Source: Chitinophagaceae bacterium UBA2789 (lineage in GTDB: Bacteria; Bacteroidota; Bacteroidia; Chitinophagales; Chitinophagaceae). Taken from it: a stretch of DNA of 21,080 nucleotides. Under the pieces are notes generated by a model. That model did no database searches. It saw only the letters and a list, made by a program, of their open reading frames with translations, and was not told the origin of the DNA. Both the position numbers and the translations under genes were made by a program. Shown one piece after another: positions 1-7,391 of this stretch (the stretch's first letter is position 1; every line of letters starts with the position of its first letter). The stretch spans positions 29,205-50,284 of the forward strand of contig DEHX01000034.1 in assembly GCA_002352145.1 (NCBI GenBank). The letters run 5' to 3'.

Positions 1-2
1 GA

Positions 3-71
3 GCTACCGCAACCGACCAACCACATACACTGCTTACACAATTACAGGGAACAACTTACGAATTCAGATAA
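3..71 (+). CDS. C-terminal tail of an upstream gene (partial)
   Basis: Frame 3 reads 22 residues (ATATDQPHTLL... ending TYEFR) to a TAA at 69-71, ten bases before the cytochrome start. This looks like a protein tail. Frame 2 is also open until a stop at 74-76, and frame 1 is open into the cytochrome gene, so the frame choice is uncertain. Too little remains to name the product. The short gap suggests it is co-transcribed with the cytochrome gene, which would explain why no operator is visible in front of that gene within the window. Confidence 0.3.
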   Translation, partial: ATATDQPHTLLTQLQGTTYEFR

Positions 72-81
72 GCTAAAATTT

Positions 82-1086
82 ATGTGGAACACCATCAGAT
101 CAAACTGGCAGTTAGTTATTATTGCCGCTGTAGTTGGAATAGTTGCTTTAGTCGAAATGGCAAAAGTAATAAGGCCATCCGAAAAAGAATCTCCTCTAAC
201 TACAACCACAGACAGCAGCTGGGTGACTCCCAGTCTGTTTACAGATAATGAATTACAAGGAGCAGAAAGGGAACTAGTCATTTATGGTGAAGATATCATT
301 GCAAATACAGCCCGGTATTTTGGACCTCATGGCTCTGTTGCTGCTATTACCAATGGAATGAATTGCCAGAACTGCCACCTGAATGCCGGCAAAAAAACAT
401 GGGGAAACAATTACAGCGCTGTTTATTCTACCTATCCCAAGTTCCGGGACCGGAGTGGTGGTATGGAAAGTATTTACAAAAGAGTAGGTGATTGTTTTGA
501 ACGAAGCCTGAACGGTACTGCTCCGGATAGCAACAGCAGGGAGTACCAGGCCATTTATGCTTATATCAAATGGTTGGGCAAGGATGTTAAGAAAGGAGAA
601 CGACCTGTTGGAAGCGGTATTTCTAAATTAAACTATCTTGACAGGGCTGCTGATCCGGTAAAAGGTAAGGCAGTGTACACCGCACAGTGCCAGAGTTGTC
701 ACGGAGCAAACGGAGAAGGGCAGCTTAGTTTGAATGGCGTTAGCTATGAATATCCTCCACTATGGGGAGAACATAGTTACAATGATGGTGCAGGTCTTTT
801 TCGCCTGAGCAATTTTGCTGGTTATGTAAAAAGCAACATGCCTTTTAAACAAGCCACACATGATAATCCAAAACTTACGACAGAAGAGGCATGGGATGTA
901 GCAGCTTATGTAAATAGTCAGCCCAGGCCTAAAAAAGATTTAAGGAATGACTGGCCGGATATTTCCAAAAAGCCTTTTGATCATCCGTTTGGCCCCTATG
1001 CGGATGGATTTTCTGAGAGCCAGCATAAATATGGGCCTTATAAACCTATCATTGCCAAAAAAGAAGAACTGGCAAAAAAGAAATAA
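82..1086 (+). CDS. Membrane-anchored dihaem cytochrome c, thiosulfate dehydrogenase (TsdA)-like
   Basis: A 334-residue protein with an N-terminal membrane anchor or uncleaved signal (about residues 10-26), then two cytochrome c domains. The haem-binding motifs are C95-QN-C98-H99 and C203-QS-C206-H207. Between them, the segment RVGDCFERSLNG places C138 where TsdA-family thiosulfate dehydrogenases use an unusual cysteine axial ligand to haem 1. M253 in SNMPF is a likely ligand of haem 2. TsdA enzymes join two thiosulfates into tetrathionate, or run in reverse, in the periplasm; the same fold also serves other sulfur substrates. ATG 82 is chosen because the hydrophobic anchor starts right after it; the frame is open further upstream without a signal-like sequence. 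It lies 74 bp before the sulfur transporter pair. The C-terminus is rich in Lys, Tyr and Pro. The fold is certain; the exact sulfur substrate is inferred. Confidence 0.8.
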   Translation: MWNTIRSNWQLVIIAAVVGIVALVEMAKVIRPSEKESPLTTTTDSSWVTPSLFTDNELQGAERELVIYGEDIIANTARYFGPHGSVAAITNGMNCQNCHLNAGKKTWGNNYSAVYSTYPKFRDRSGGMESIYKRVGDCFERSLNGTAPDSNSREYQAIYAYIKWLGKDVKKGERPVGSGISKLNYLDRAADPVKGKAVYTAQCQSCHGANGEGQLSLNGVSYEYPPLWGEHSYNDGAGLFRLSNFAGYVKSNMPFKQATHDNPKLTTEEAWDVAAYVNSQPRPKKDLRNDWPDISKKPFDHPFGPYADGFSESQHKYGPYKPIIAKKEELAKKK

Positions 1087-1093
1087 CTTAACC

Positions 1094-1138
1094 TGTGACA
1101 TAAATCACTCGTAAGACTTTCATTAAAAATCAATTTTG
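1094..1138 (+). promoter_or_regulatory. CRP/FNR-type operator plus -7 box for the YeeE/DUF6691 pair
   Basis: TGTGA-CATAAA-TCACT (1094-1109) is a near-consensus CRP/FNR-family inverted repeat centred at 1101.5. CAATTTTG (1131-1138) is one mismatch from the Bacteroidota -7 box TAnnTTTG, with its TTTG centred exactly 35 bp downstream. ATG 1161 follows 22 bp after the box. The layout fits a class II activator site. Which protein binds it is not known from the window. Confidence 0.65.
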
Positions 1139-1160
1139 ACCTTTAAATACAAAAAAGAGT

Positions 1161-1724
1161 ATGTTAGACTTTCTGAAACAACCCTGGCCCTGGTATGTAG
1201 CCGGTCCGCTTATAGGACTGATGGTGCCCGTACTGCTGATAATAGGTAACAAATCCTTTGGTATTTCGTCCTCATTGAGGCATGTATGCGCCGCTTGTGT
1301 ACCTGCAAAGATTCCCTTCTTTCAATACGACTGGAAAAAGGAAATATGGAACCTATTTTTTGTTGCAGGAATCGTTGGTGGCGGATTTCTTGCGGTTAGT
1401 TTATTAGGAAACCCCGATCCTATACAAGTTAATCCAAAATTACAGGCAGAACTGGCAACCTATGGTGTTACAAATTATGACTCCTTTGTACCAGCAGACC
1501 TTTTTAACTGGCAGGCACTCGGCAGCATCAAAGGCATTATCATGATGATTGTGGGCGGATTCCTTGTAGGTTTTGGAACCCGGTATGCTGGTGGATGTAC
1601 CAGCGGGCATGCAATTATGGGGTTGTCAAACCTGCAATGGCCTTCACTGGTTGCCACCATCAGTTTTATGGCTGGTGGCTTCATAGTAGCAAACCTTATT
1701 CTTCCTTTAATTTTAAAATTATAA
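1161..1724 (+). CDS. YeeE/YedE-type sulfur (thiosulfate) transporter, N-terminal half protein
   Basis: A 187-residue integral membrane protein with about four hydrophobic segments (residues 11-30, 63-80, 122-140, 160-182). The family signature RYAGGCTSGH near residues 141-150 carries the conserved C146; in characterised YeeE/TsuA proteins such cysteines pass thiosulfate through the membrane. A second pair, C43 and C46 (HVCAACVP), sits after the first membrane segment. It is half the length of a full YeeE protein and is followed six bases later by the DUF6691 protein, which supplies the other half. It is probably an inner-membrane transporter of thiosulfate or a related sulfur species. Family certain; direction and substrate inferred from the neighbours. 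Confidence 0.88.
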   Translation: MLDFLKQPWPWYVAGPLIGLMVPVLLIIGNKSFGISSSLRHVCAACVPAKIPFFQYDWKKEIWNLFFVAGIVGGGFLAVSLLGNPDPIQVNPKLQAELATYGVTNYDSFVPADLFNWQALGSIKGIIMMIVGGFLVGFGTRYAGGCTSGHAIMGLSNLQWPSLVATISFMAGGFIVANLILPLILKL

Positions 1725-1730
1725 TATAGC

Positions 1731-2264
1731 ATGAGTGTAAATGAAACATTGCAGGAAAAGAAACATCATGAATTTCTTACACAGAATACAGATTTTGAAG
1801 TTCGTTCGTTAGATGCTGTTTGTTTTAACGAGTCAGAATTAAAACATCCCTGGTGGTATAATCTTAAATATGCCGTAGCGGGAATATTGTTTGGAATAAT
1901 TCTTATTAAAGCAGAAGTTATCTCCTGGTTTAGGATTCAGGAAATGTTCAGGTTACAGAGTTTCCACATGTTTGGAGTAATCGGTTCTGCTGTAGCAGTG
2001 GGAATTATCTCTGTGTGGCTGATAAAAAAATTCAAAGTCAAAACCATTTATGGCGAACCCATTGAGTTTGTAGATAAGAAGTTTAATAAGGGTAATATTT
2101 ATGGTGCATTGATCTTCGGATTTGGCTGGGCAATTACCGGCGCCTGCCCTGGCCCGCTGTTTGCACAAATCGGAACAGGTGCATTGGTTATTATTGTCAC
2201 ACTTTTTAGTGCCATTGTGGGGACATGGGTATATGGAAAATTCAGGGGTAAATTACCTCATTAA
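1731..2264 (+). CDS. DUF6691 / YeeE-YedE C-terminal half protein
   Basis: A 177-residue membrane protein that starts six bases after the preceding YeeE half. After a soluble N-terminal stretch of about 45 residues it has four hydrophobic segments (around 47-62, 79-100, 125-143, 148-168). The motif GACPGPL with C139 matches the conserved Cys of the second YeeE repeat. Such half-size partners normally assemble with the first half into one sulfur transporter. The N-terminal extension (residues 1-40, Glu/His/Asn rich) is cytoplasmic-looking. A strong terminator follows, so the two genes form a bicistronic unit. Confidence 0.85.
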   Translation: MSVNETLQEKKHHEFLTQNTDFEVRSLDAVCFNESELKHPWWYNLKYAVAGILFGIILIKAEVISWFRIQEMFRLQSFHMFGVIGSAVAVGIISVWLIKKFKVKTIYGEPIEFVDKKFNKGNIYGALIFGFGWAITGACPGPLFAQIGTGALVIIVTLFSAIVGTWVYGKFRGKLPH

Positions 2265-2292
2265 AAATTAGTTTTTATTAATATTTAGCAGT

Positions 2293-2321
2293 AAGCCGGG
2301 GGATTTTTCCCCTGGCTTTTT
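2293..2321 (+). terminator. Rho-independent terminator after the YeeE/DUF6691 pair
   Basis: AGCCGGGGG and CCCCTGGCT form a nine-pair stem (one G-T wobble) around an ATTTTT-type loop, followed by TTTTTC. It ends the transporter operon just before the dps operator. Confidence 0.85.
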
Positions 2322-2334
2322 CATTCATCTTACC

Positions 2335-2377
2335 GTGATGAAAATCACATCTCAACCAGGTGCAATAGTTTAATTTG
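2335..2377 (+). promoter_or_regulatory. CRP/FNR-type operator plus -7 box for the dps operon
   Basis: GTGA-TGAAAA-TCAC (2335-2348, centre 2341.5, with an extra A giving TCACA) is followed by TTAATTTG (2370-2377), one mismatch from TAnnTTTG and 34 bp from the operator centre. ATG 2398 lies 56.5 bp from the operator centre, the same distance as at the SQR and TlpA genes. Confidence 0.62.
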
Positions 2378-2397
2378 CATGACTAAAACGTAAGGCT

Positions 2398-2871
2398 ATG
2401 AAATCAAACAGGATAGGGCTGGATGCAGCAAAAGCAAGGAAACTTGCAGAAAAATTGAACTCTTTATTGGCCAACTTCCAGCTTTTCTACATTAATTCAA
2501 GAGGATTCCATTGGAATATTAAGGGTGAAAAATTTTTTGAGCTACATGCCAAATTTGAAGAACTATACACAGACACCCAGTTGAAAATTGATGAAGTAGC
2601 TGAACGAATTTTGACTCTCGGCCATATACCTGGTCACTCCTATTCTGATTATCTAAAGCTGGCAACAATTAAAGAGAGAAGGAATGTGCATGACGGCAAA
2701 GAAGCGATAAAATCAGTAATTGACTCTTTTAGCATACTGCTGGAAATAGAAAGAGGATTACTTGAACTATCCGCCGATGCAAATGATGAGGGAACTAATG
2801 CCCTGATGAGTGACTATATCCGTCAACAGGAAAAATTAGTCTGGATGTATTCGGCTTACCTGGACAAATAA
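2398..2871 (+). CDS. dps: Dps-family ferritin (DNA-protecting, iron-storing)
   Basis: A 157-residue four-helix protein with the full Dps ferroxidase centre: H38 in GFHWN, H50, D65 and E69 in KIDEVAERIL. These match E. coli Dps H51, H63, D78 and E82 with a constant offset of 13. Dps dodecamers oxidise Fe(II) with hydrogen peroxide, store the iron and protect DNA in the cytoplasm. It is the first gene of a run with a kelch protein (12 bp gap), an MFS transporter (4 bp overlap) and a haem lipoprotein (16 bp gap). The CRP/FNR-type operator upstream links it to the sulfide genes, where iron and reactive species control is plausible. Confidence 0.92.
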   Translation: MKSNRIGLDAAKARKLAEKLNSLLANFQLFYINSRGFHWNIKGEKFFELHAKFEELYTDTQLKIDEVAERILTLGHIPGHSYSDYLKLATIKERRNVHDGKEAIKSVIDSFSILLEIERGLLELSADANDEGTNALMSDYIRQQEKLVWMYSAYLDK

Positions 2872-2883
2872 ATAACCATTAGA

Positions 2884-4197
2884 ATGAAAAACTTTATTAT
2901 TATAATTACACTACTACTAAGTTTGAACGTAAGTTCACAGACTAATTTTCCTTATAAGATTTCTCTCGAACCCATAATCCCCGAAGGGTTCTCCGGCCTC
3001 CAGTCCTATGCCTGGGCTAAATCAGGGAATAAAATACTGCTGGTCGGTGGAAGAACGGATGGCCTGCATCGAAGACAGCCTTTTGCTTCCTTTAATAAAA
3101 AGTATAATAATACTGATCTTATTGTTCTGGATGTAAAAACAGAAAAAGTCTGGAAAAAATCTGTAACCGGGCTTCCTTCCCTCCTTGCTGAACAGTTACA
3201 AAGTACCAATATGGAGTTTTACCAGCAGCAAAATGATCTGATCGTTGTTGGCGGCTACGGTTATAGTGAAACAAAACGGGAGCATATCACACATCCTGCT
3301 GTTTTAAAGATTAAAGTGAAAGAGATTATAGACGGCATCATTAATAACAAGGATATAACCTCATTTATCGCACAACTGACAGATGAACGTATGGCCGTAA
3401 CAGGCGGCCATTTGAATAAGTTGGACAATTTGTTTTACCTGGTAGGAGGACAAAGATTCGATGGCCGCTATAATCCGCATGGCCCCGATCACGGACCCGG
3501 TTTCTCACAGCAATACACTAACCAGATCAGAAAATTTTCAATTACGGAAAAAGACAGAAGGCTATCGATTGAAAATTACACAGCAGTTACTGATTCTGCA
3601 TTGTTGCACCGCCGAGATTATAACCTGCTGAATCAGTATGATGAAAATGGCAGGGAAATGCTGACCATTTACTCCGGAGTATTTCAATATGAAAAAGACC
3701 TTCCCTATACTACGCTGATTGATATCACAGCCAACAATCATAGTGAGGTTGAAAATTTCAATCAACAATTCAGTCATTACCATTCGGCTACACTGCCCGT
3801 ATACGATAAAAACAAGAAAACGCTGTATACTATTTTCTTTGGTGGTATTGCACAGAAATATATTGATCAATCCGGGGTAGTAAAAACAGATAACGATGTG
3901 CCTTTTGTAAAGCATATCAGTGTAGTTGAAAGAAATACAAATGGCATAAAGGAATACCTGTTGCCGGAGCAATTATCCGGTTACTTTGGGGCTGCTGCGG
4001 AATTTATCCCTGCGGACGAGACTTTATTTAGCAACAATGGCATTTTTCAGTTAGAAAAAACAGGGACTAAGCCATTACTGGCCGGTTATATTATTGGTGG
4101 AATAGACAGCAGGGCTCCTAATATCTTCTGGAGTAATGAGGCTGAGCCAAGCCGGGCTTCACCAGTGATATGGAAAGTTTATCTTAGTAAAAGGTGA
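2884..4197 (+). CDS. Secreted kelch-type beta-propeller protein, function unknown
   Basis: A 437-residue protein with a clear signal peptide (residues 1-18, MKNF... ending SSQ). Several blades show the kelch pattern of hydrophobic beta strand then Gly-Gly: LLVGGRTDG (about 53-61), LIVVGGYGY, FYLVGGQRFDG, TIFFGGIAQ and YIIGGIDSR. It carries no recognised catalytic motif and no T9SS C-terminal tail. It is likely periplasmic or outer-membrane associated. It follows dps by 12 bp and its stop overlaps the GTG start of the MFS gene, so translation is coupled. Sialate mutarotase NanM-like propellers are an alternative class, but nothing here indicates sialic acid use. A sulfur-linked role is only inferred from the operon. 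Confidence 0.6.
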   Translation: MKNFIIIITLLLSLNVSSQTNFPYKISLEPIIPEGFSGLQSYAWAKSGNKILLVGGRTDGLHRRQPFASFNKKYNNTDLIVLDVKTEKVWKKSVTGLPSLLAEQLQSTNMEFYQQQNDLIVVGGYGYSETKREHITHPAVLKIKVKEIIDGIINNKDITSFIAQLTDERMAVTGGHLNKLDNLFYLVGGQRFDGRYNPHGPDHGPGFSQQYTNQIRKFSITEKDRRLSIENYTAVTDSALLHRRDYNLLNQYDENGREMLTIYSGVFQYEKDLPYTTLIDITANNHSEVENFNQQFSHYHSATLPVYDKNKKTLYTIFFGGIAQKYIDQSGVVKTDNDVPFVKHISVVERNTNGIKEYLLPEQLSGYFGAAAEFIPADETLFSNNGIFQLEKTGTKPLLAGYIIGGIDSRAPNIFWSNEAEPSRASPVIWKVYLSKR

Positions 4198-5453
4198 AAA
4201 GCAGTGACAATATACAGACCGGGTTAAAAGAAAACTGGCAGCAGTTTTCTCTATTAGTGCTGGTTAATGCATTTGTTGGTGCGATGATAGGCCTGGAAAG
4301 AGCCGTACTACCCGGACTTGCTAAAAATATTTTTGGACTAGATGCCAATACTGCGATTCTAAGTTTTATCATGGCGTTTGGCATTACCAAAGCCATCAGT
4401 AACTATAGCGTTGCAAAACTGAGCAAACGATTCAATCGAAAAAACATACTGATTACAGGCTGGTTGTTTGCCTTACCTGTGCCAGTACTTCTTATGTATG
4501 CCGAAACCTGGACATGGGTTATCATTGCCAATATATTACTTGGCATTAACCAGGGATTGGCCTGGTCAACTACCGTTATCATGAAAGTGGATATCGTGGG
4601 TCAAAAGAACCGCGGACTTGCCATGGGCATCAATGAATTTGCCGGTTACCTTTCTGTAGGCCTAGCATCTTACTTAGCCACTTCTATCGCAACAAGCAAT
4701 GGCTATGCCTATTATCCTTTTGTACCAGGTTTATTTTTTGCTGTTTCGGGGTTGCTTATTTCCTTTTTTCTTGTAAAGGATACCACTCATTTTGTACATT
4801 CTGAAAGCACTGTCAGTAAACTGGCGCTGATGAAAAATGTATGGAAAGAAACAACGTGGAAACATAAAAATATTGGTACAGTTACTTTGAATGGTTTAGT
4901 AAATAATATGAATGATGCAGTTGTTTGGGGACTGTTGCCTGTTCTTTTGCTGGAAAAATCGTTTACCATAAAGGAAATTGGGATCATTGCAGGTATCTAC
5001 CCTGTTGTATGGGGAGTAATGCAACTCTTCACCGGTAAGATGGGTGATGTGTATTGCAAAAAACAGATCATCACAGCGGGTATGTTGTTGCAGGCTACAG
5101 CAATTATTATTCTTGCTGCAGCATCTGTTCTATGGCTGCTCATTATTGCTTCTATACTTCTAGGGCTGGGAACAGCATTGGTTTATCCTAACTTTCTAAC
5201 AGTGGTAGCGGAAAGTAGCCACCCCTCCCAACGGGCAGAAACACTGAGCATTTTCCGCTTTTGGAGAGACAGCGGATATGTAATCGGGGCATTAATCGCT
5301 GGTGTTCTGGCAGATTTTATAGGACTAAGCGCAGCAATAATTGTTTTTGCATTTATTACCGGGATTGCTGGTCTTGTAGCACACTTCAGAATGTGCTGTA
5401 CGTTGAAGAAAATCTATCCCTCTGAAGATTGTTTCCATCCTGCCGTATACTAA
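4194..5453 (+). CDS. Major facilitator superfamily (MFS) transporter
   Basis: A 419-residue protein with about 12 hydrophobic segments and the MFS features: a loop 2-3 equivalent AKLSKRFNRKN (about residues 74-84), an amphipathic central loop near 200-225, and a related loop GKMGDVYCKKQ in the second half. The GTG start at 4194 overlaps the kelch stop by 4 bp (GTGA), pointing to coupled translation. The C-terminal tail after the last helix is short with three cysteines (MCCTLKK...EDC). Substrate unknown; the operon and operator suggest a sulfur compound, metal-related or stress-related substrate, but the sequence does not settle it. Confidence 0.8.
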   Translation: MKSSDNIQTGLKENWQQFSLLVLVNAFVGAMIGLERAVLPGLAKNIFGLDANTAILSFIMAFGITKAISNYSVAKLSKRFNRKNILITGWLFALPVPVLLMYAETWTWVIIANILLGINQGLAWSTTVIMKVDIVGQKNRGLAMGINEFAGYLSVGLASYLATSIATSNGYAYYPFVPGLFFAVSGLLISFFLVKDTTHFVHSESTVSKLALMKNVWKETTWKHKNIGTVTLNGLVNNMNDAVVWGLLPVLLLEKSFTIKEIGIIAGIYPVVWGVMQLFTGKMGDVYCKKQIITAGMLLQATAIIILAAASVLWLLIIASILLGLGTALVYPNFLTVVAESSHPSQRAETLSIFRFWRDSGYVIGALIAGVLADFIGLSAAIIVFAFITGIAGLVAHFRMCCTLKKIYPSEDCFHPAVY

Positions 5454-5469
5454 CTTCAAAAACTGGTCT

Positions 5470-6042
5470 ATGCTCAAATCTTTATTTATCATTACCGGCT
5501 TAATGACTTTCCTTTTTTCTTGCAAACAATCGAAAAACACGGAAGAATTTACAGATTGGAAAAGCAAAGGAGATTCATTGACGGCGCAAACATTTGACAC
5601 TCTCAGAAAAACATTGCAAAAAGCCATCAGCGAAAGAGGCTTACCCGGTGCAGTAGAATTTTGTAATACTGCAGCATTAGATCTCACAAAAATTTATTCA
5701 GGTAAAGAAATTCAAATAAAACGAACCTCTGATAAAATCCGTAATCCAGTCAATACCCCGGATGAGATGGAAAAGGATGTGATTATGACCTACCAGGAGC
5801 AAAAAGAAGAAAACAAACAACTAACAACAATTGTAAAGCAAGACTCAAAGGGAAACCAACACTACTTCAAACCCATACTTATTCAGGCAATGTGCCTGAA
5901 CTGTCATGGAGCAAAAGAAACGCAAATAAAACCGGATACATGGGATATGATCCAAAAAAAATATCCAAAAGATGCTGCCTTTAATTACAAAGAAGGGGAC
6001 TTAAGAGGCGTATGGCATATTGTTTTCACCAAATCGAAATAG
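5470..6042 (+). CDS. Mono-haem c lipoprotein with Tll0287-like (DUF3365) domain
   Basis: A 190-residue protein beginning with a lipoprotein signal peptide; the lipobox LFSC gives lipidation at C18. The mature part resembles the Tll0287-like/DUF3365 haem sensor domain: a helical region with FCNTAALDLT, RTSDKIRNPVNTP and a late haem c motif C142-LN-C145-H146-G. The ending DLRGVWHIVF is typical of the family. It is probably tethered to a membrane in the periplasm as a redox or gas sensor, or an electron carrier. It is the last gene of the dps run, 16 bp after the MFS gene, and converges on the methyltransferase gene without an obvious terminator between them. Confidence 0.78.
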   Translation: MLKSLFIITGLMTFLFSCKQSKNTEEFTDWKSKGDSLTAQTFDTLRKTLQKAISERGLPGAVEFCNTAALDLTKIYSGKEIQIKRTSDKIRNPVNTPDEMEKDVIMTYQEQKEENKQLTTIVKQDSKGNQHYFKPILIQAMCLNCHGAKETQIKPDTWDMIQKKYPKDAAFNYKEGDLRGVWHIVFTKSK

Positions 6043-6060
6043 TATACGATAATTACAATT

Positions 6061-6654
6061 TCATAACCGCTGGCCAATTATTCGAAGTACGGCTGCTTTT
6101 CCTTTATGGTAATCTCCTTCATTGAGAATAATTTCCTTTTGCTCACAACTCATCAGGTGCAGAAAAGGAAAGTCGTTGCACAATGATGGCGCATCGTACA
6201 AAAGTGCCGTATCTCTCGGTCCGCCGCTCTCAAACTGTGCTTGTTCTTTGGCAAATGCTTCCAATACCATAAAGCCGCCTGGTTTGATTGAATTATATAT
6301 TTCCTGGTGAAACTTTTTTCTCTGCTCTTCCGGCAGATGTACATAAATCAGGCCGACAGCATCGTACAGCTTTTCCGCTTTAAAGGCTGTAATATTTTTT
6401 AAATCATAGTTTACCAGAACATTTTCTCCCCTTGCAAAATCAAGTGCCTTTTCACGGGCCACCTCACTGAAGTCAAAAGCATCTACCTGCCAGCCCTTTG
6501 ATGCAGCATACACAGCATTGCGCCCTTCACCCTCTGCTGGCAACAGTATGGAGCCCGGCTTATGCAGGTCAATAAACAGCTTAAAAAACTTATTAGGCTC
6601 GTAACCATACACTGTTTCGTTCTCTGCGTATCGTTGATCCCAGAATTGCTGCAT
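6061..6654 (-). CDS. Class I SAM-dependent methyltransferase (TehB-like), 197 aa
   Basis: Begins FWDQRY...YGYEPNKFF, the usual opening of a small-molecule methyltransferase family related to TehB and thiol/tellurite methyltransferases. The SAM-binding loop is LPAEGEGRNA (residues 38-47, a variant of motif I), followed by the acidic AFDFS motif II, and IYVHLPEEQR and KPGGFMVLE later. A longer reading to a GTG at 6729 would run through the operator at 6700-6715 and adds an unconvincing N-terminus, so ATG 6654 is preferred. Its -7 box CAAATTTG (plus-strand 6671-6678) lies 35 bp from the operator shared with the divergent TlpA gene. Shared control with sulfide genes suggests a sulfur nucleophile as substrate, but this is inference. 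Confidence 0.8.
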   Translation of the reverse strand: MQQFWDQRYAENETVYGYEPNKFFKLFIDLHKPGSILLPAEGEGRNAVYAASKGWQVDAFDFSEVAREKALDFARGENVLVNYDLKNITAFKAEKLYDAVGLIYVHLPEEQRKKFHQEIYNSIKPGGFMVLEAFAKEQAQFESGGPRDTALLYDAPSLCNDFPFLHLMSCEQKEIILNEGDYHKGKAAVLRIIGQRL

Positions 6655-6670
6655 TTTATCTTTCTTTTGG

Positions 6671-6743
6671 CAAATTTGAAGGCTGTGTTTGACGAAATTG
6701 GTGATATTTATCACCGCATTTGCCCGCACATCGAAGCATATTG
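6671..6743. promoter_or_regulatory. Divergent promoter with shared CRP/FNR-type operator (methyltransferase / tlpA)
   Basis: GGTGATA-TT-TATCACC (6700-6715, centre 6707.5) is a perfect 7-bp-arm inverted repeat matching GTGA-N6-TCAC. To the left, CAAATTTG (read on the minus strand, 6678-6671) has its TTTG centred exactly 35 bp away and ATG 6654 is 53.5 bp away. To the right, a weaker GCATATTG (6736-6743) is about 34 bp away and ATG 6764 is 56.5 bp away. One operator could therefore serve both genes. Confidence 0.6.
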
Positions 6744-6763
6744 CACAATAAAATTATTATATA

Positions 6764-7315
6764 ATGAAATATTTCTTTTTACCAGTTGTAATGACAGCCT
6801 TATTAATTAGCTGTAGTAATTCAACGGCCGAAAAACCTGCTGCAGAAAAAACAGATACCGTTGTTTCTAACCAGCCAGTTACAACAACTCAACCAACTTC
6901 ACCTGCCGTTGTTTCAGCACTTCCATCGTTACAAATGGCGAATACAGATAATCTGTCATTTGATTTATCTCAATTTAAAGGAAAGAAAGTCTTTGTAAAT
7001 CTTTGGGCCACATGGTGCCCTCCCTGCAGGGCAGAAATCCCTTCTATAGAAAGCCTTGCATCAAAAACAGACAGGTCAAAGGTTGAGTTTGTAATGCTTT
7101 CTTTAGATGACGATTTTGTAAAAGCAAAGATTTATGCAGCAAATAATAAGATGAAACTGCCTGTTTACTACCCGACTGGAAACTTGCCCCAATTATTCAA
7201 TGTGGAGGGGATACCCACTACTTTTATCTTTAATGAAAAAGGTGAAATCATCTTTGAACATACAGGCGGGCTTGACTATGATACAAAGGAATTTGCGGAA
7301 ATGCTGAACAAGTAA
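6764..7315 (+). CDS. TlpA-like thiol:disulfide oxidoreductase lipoprotein
   Basis: A 183-residue protein with a lipoprotein signal peptide (LLISC, lipidation at C17), a Thr/Pro/Val-rich linker (about 20-55) and a thioredoxin-fold domain with the redox motif W84-C85-PP-C88 and cis-proline motif GIPTTF. TlpA/ResA-type proteins reduce disulfides in the periplasm, for example in cytochrome c maturation; a membrane-tethered one beside two haem c proteins would fit. It is divergent from the methyltransferase and shares its operator. The gene ends at a bidirectional hairpin. Confidence 0.88.
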   Translation: MKYFFLPVVMTALLISCSNSTAEKPAAEKTDTVVSNQPVTTTQPTSPAVVSALPSLQMANTDNLSFDLSQFKGKKVFVNLWATWCPPCRAEIPSIESLASKTDRSKVEFVMLSLDDDFVKAKIYAANNKMKLPVYYPTGNLPQLFNVEGIPTTFIFNEKGEIIFEHTGGLDYDTKEFAEMLNK

Positions 7316-7346
7316 AAAGCTAATCCCTGGTCAACGGAAATAAAAA

Positions 7347-7370
7347 AGCCACATGATTAATGTGGCTCTT
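7347..7370. terminator. Bidirectional terminator between tlpA-like and thioredoxin genes
   Basis: AGCCACAT-GATTA-ATGTGGCT is a perfect eight-pair stem, with an A-run on the left (7342-7347) and CTTTT on the right. It can end both the TlpA gene on the plus strand and the convergent thioredoxin gene on the minus strand. Confidence 0.8.
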
Positions 7371-7391
7371 TTGTGCTACAACCAAATTCAC

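Noticed and set aside
3562..3972. Long antisense open frame of 136 codons
   Set aside because: It lies wholly opposite the kelch gene, has a biased composition of a shadow frame and no supporting start region.
6655..6729. N-terminal extension of the methyltransferase from a GTG start
   Set aside because: It would run through the palindromic operator and the -7 box, adds no family sequence, and the FWDQRY opening right after ATG 6654 fits the family.
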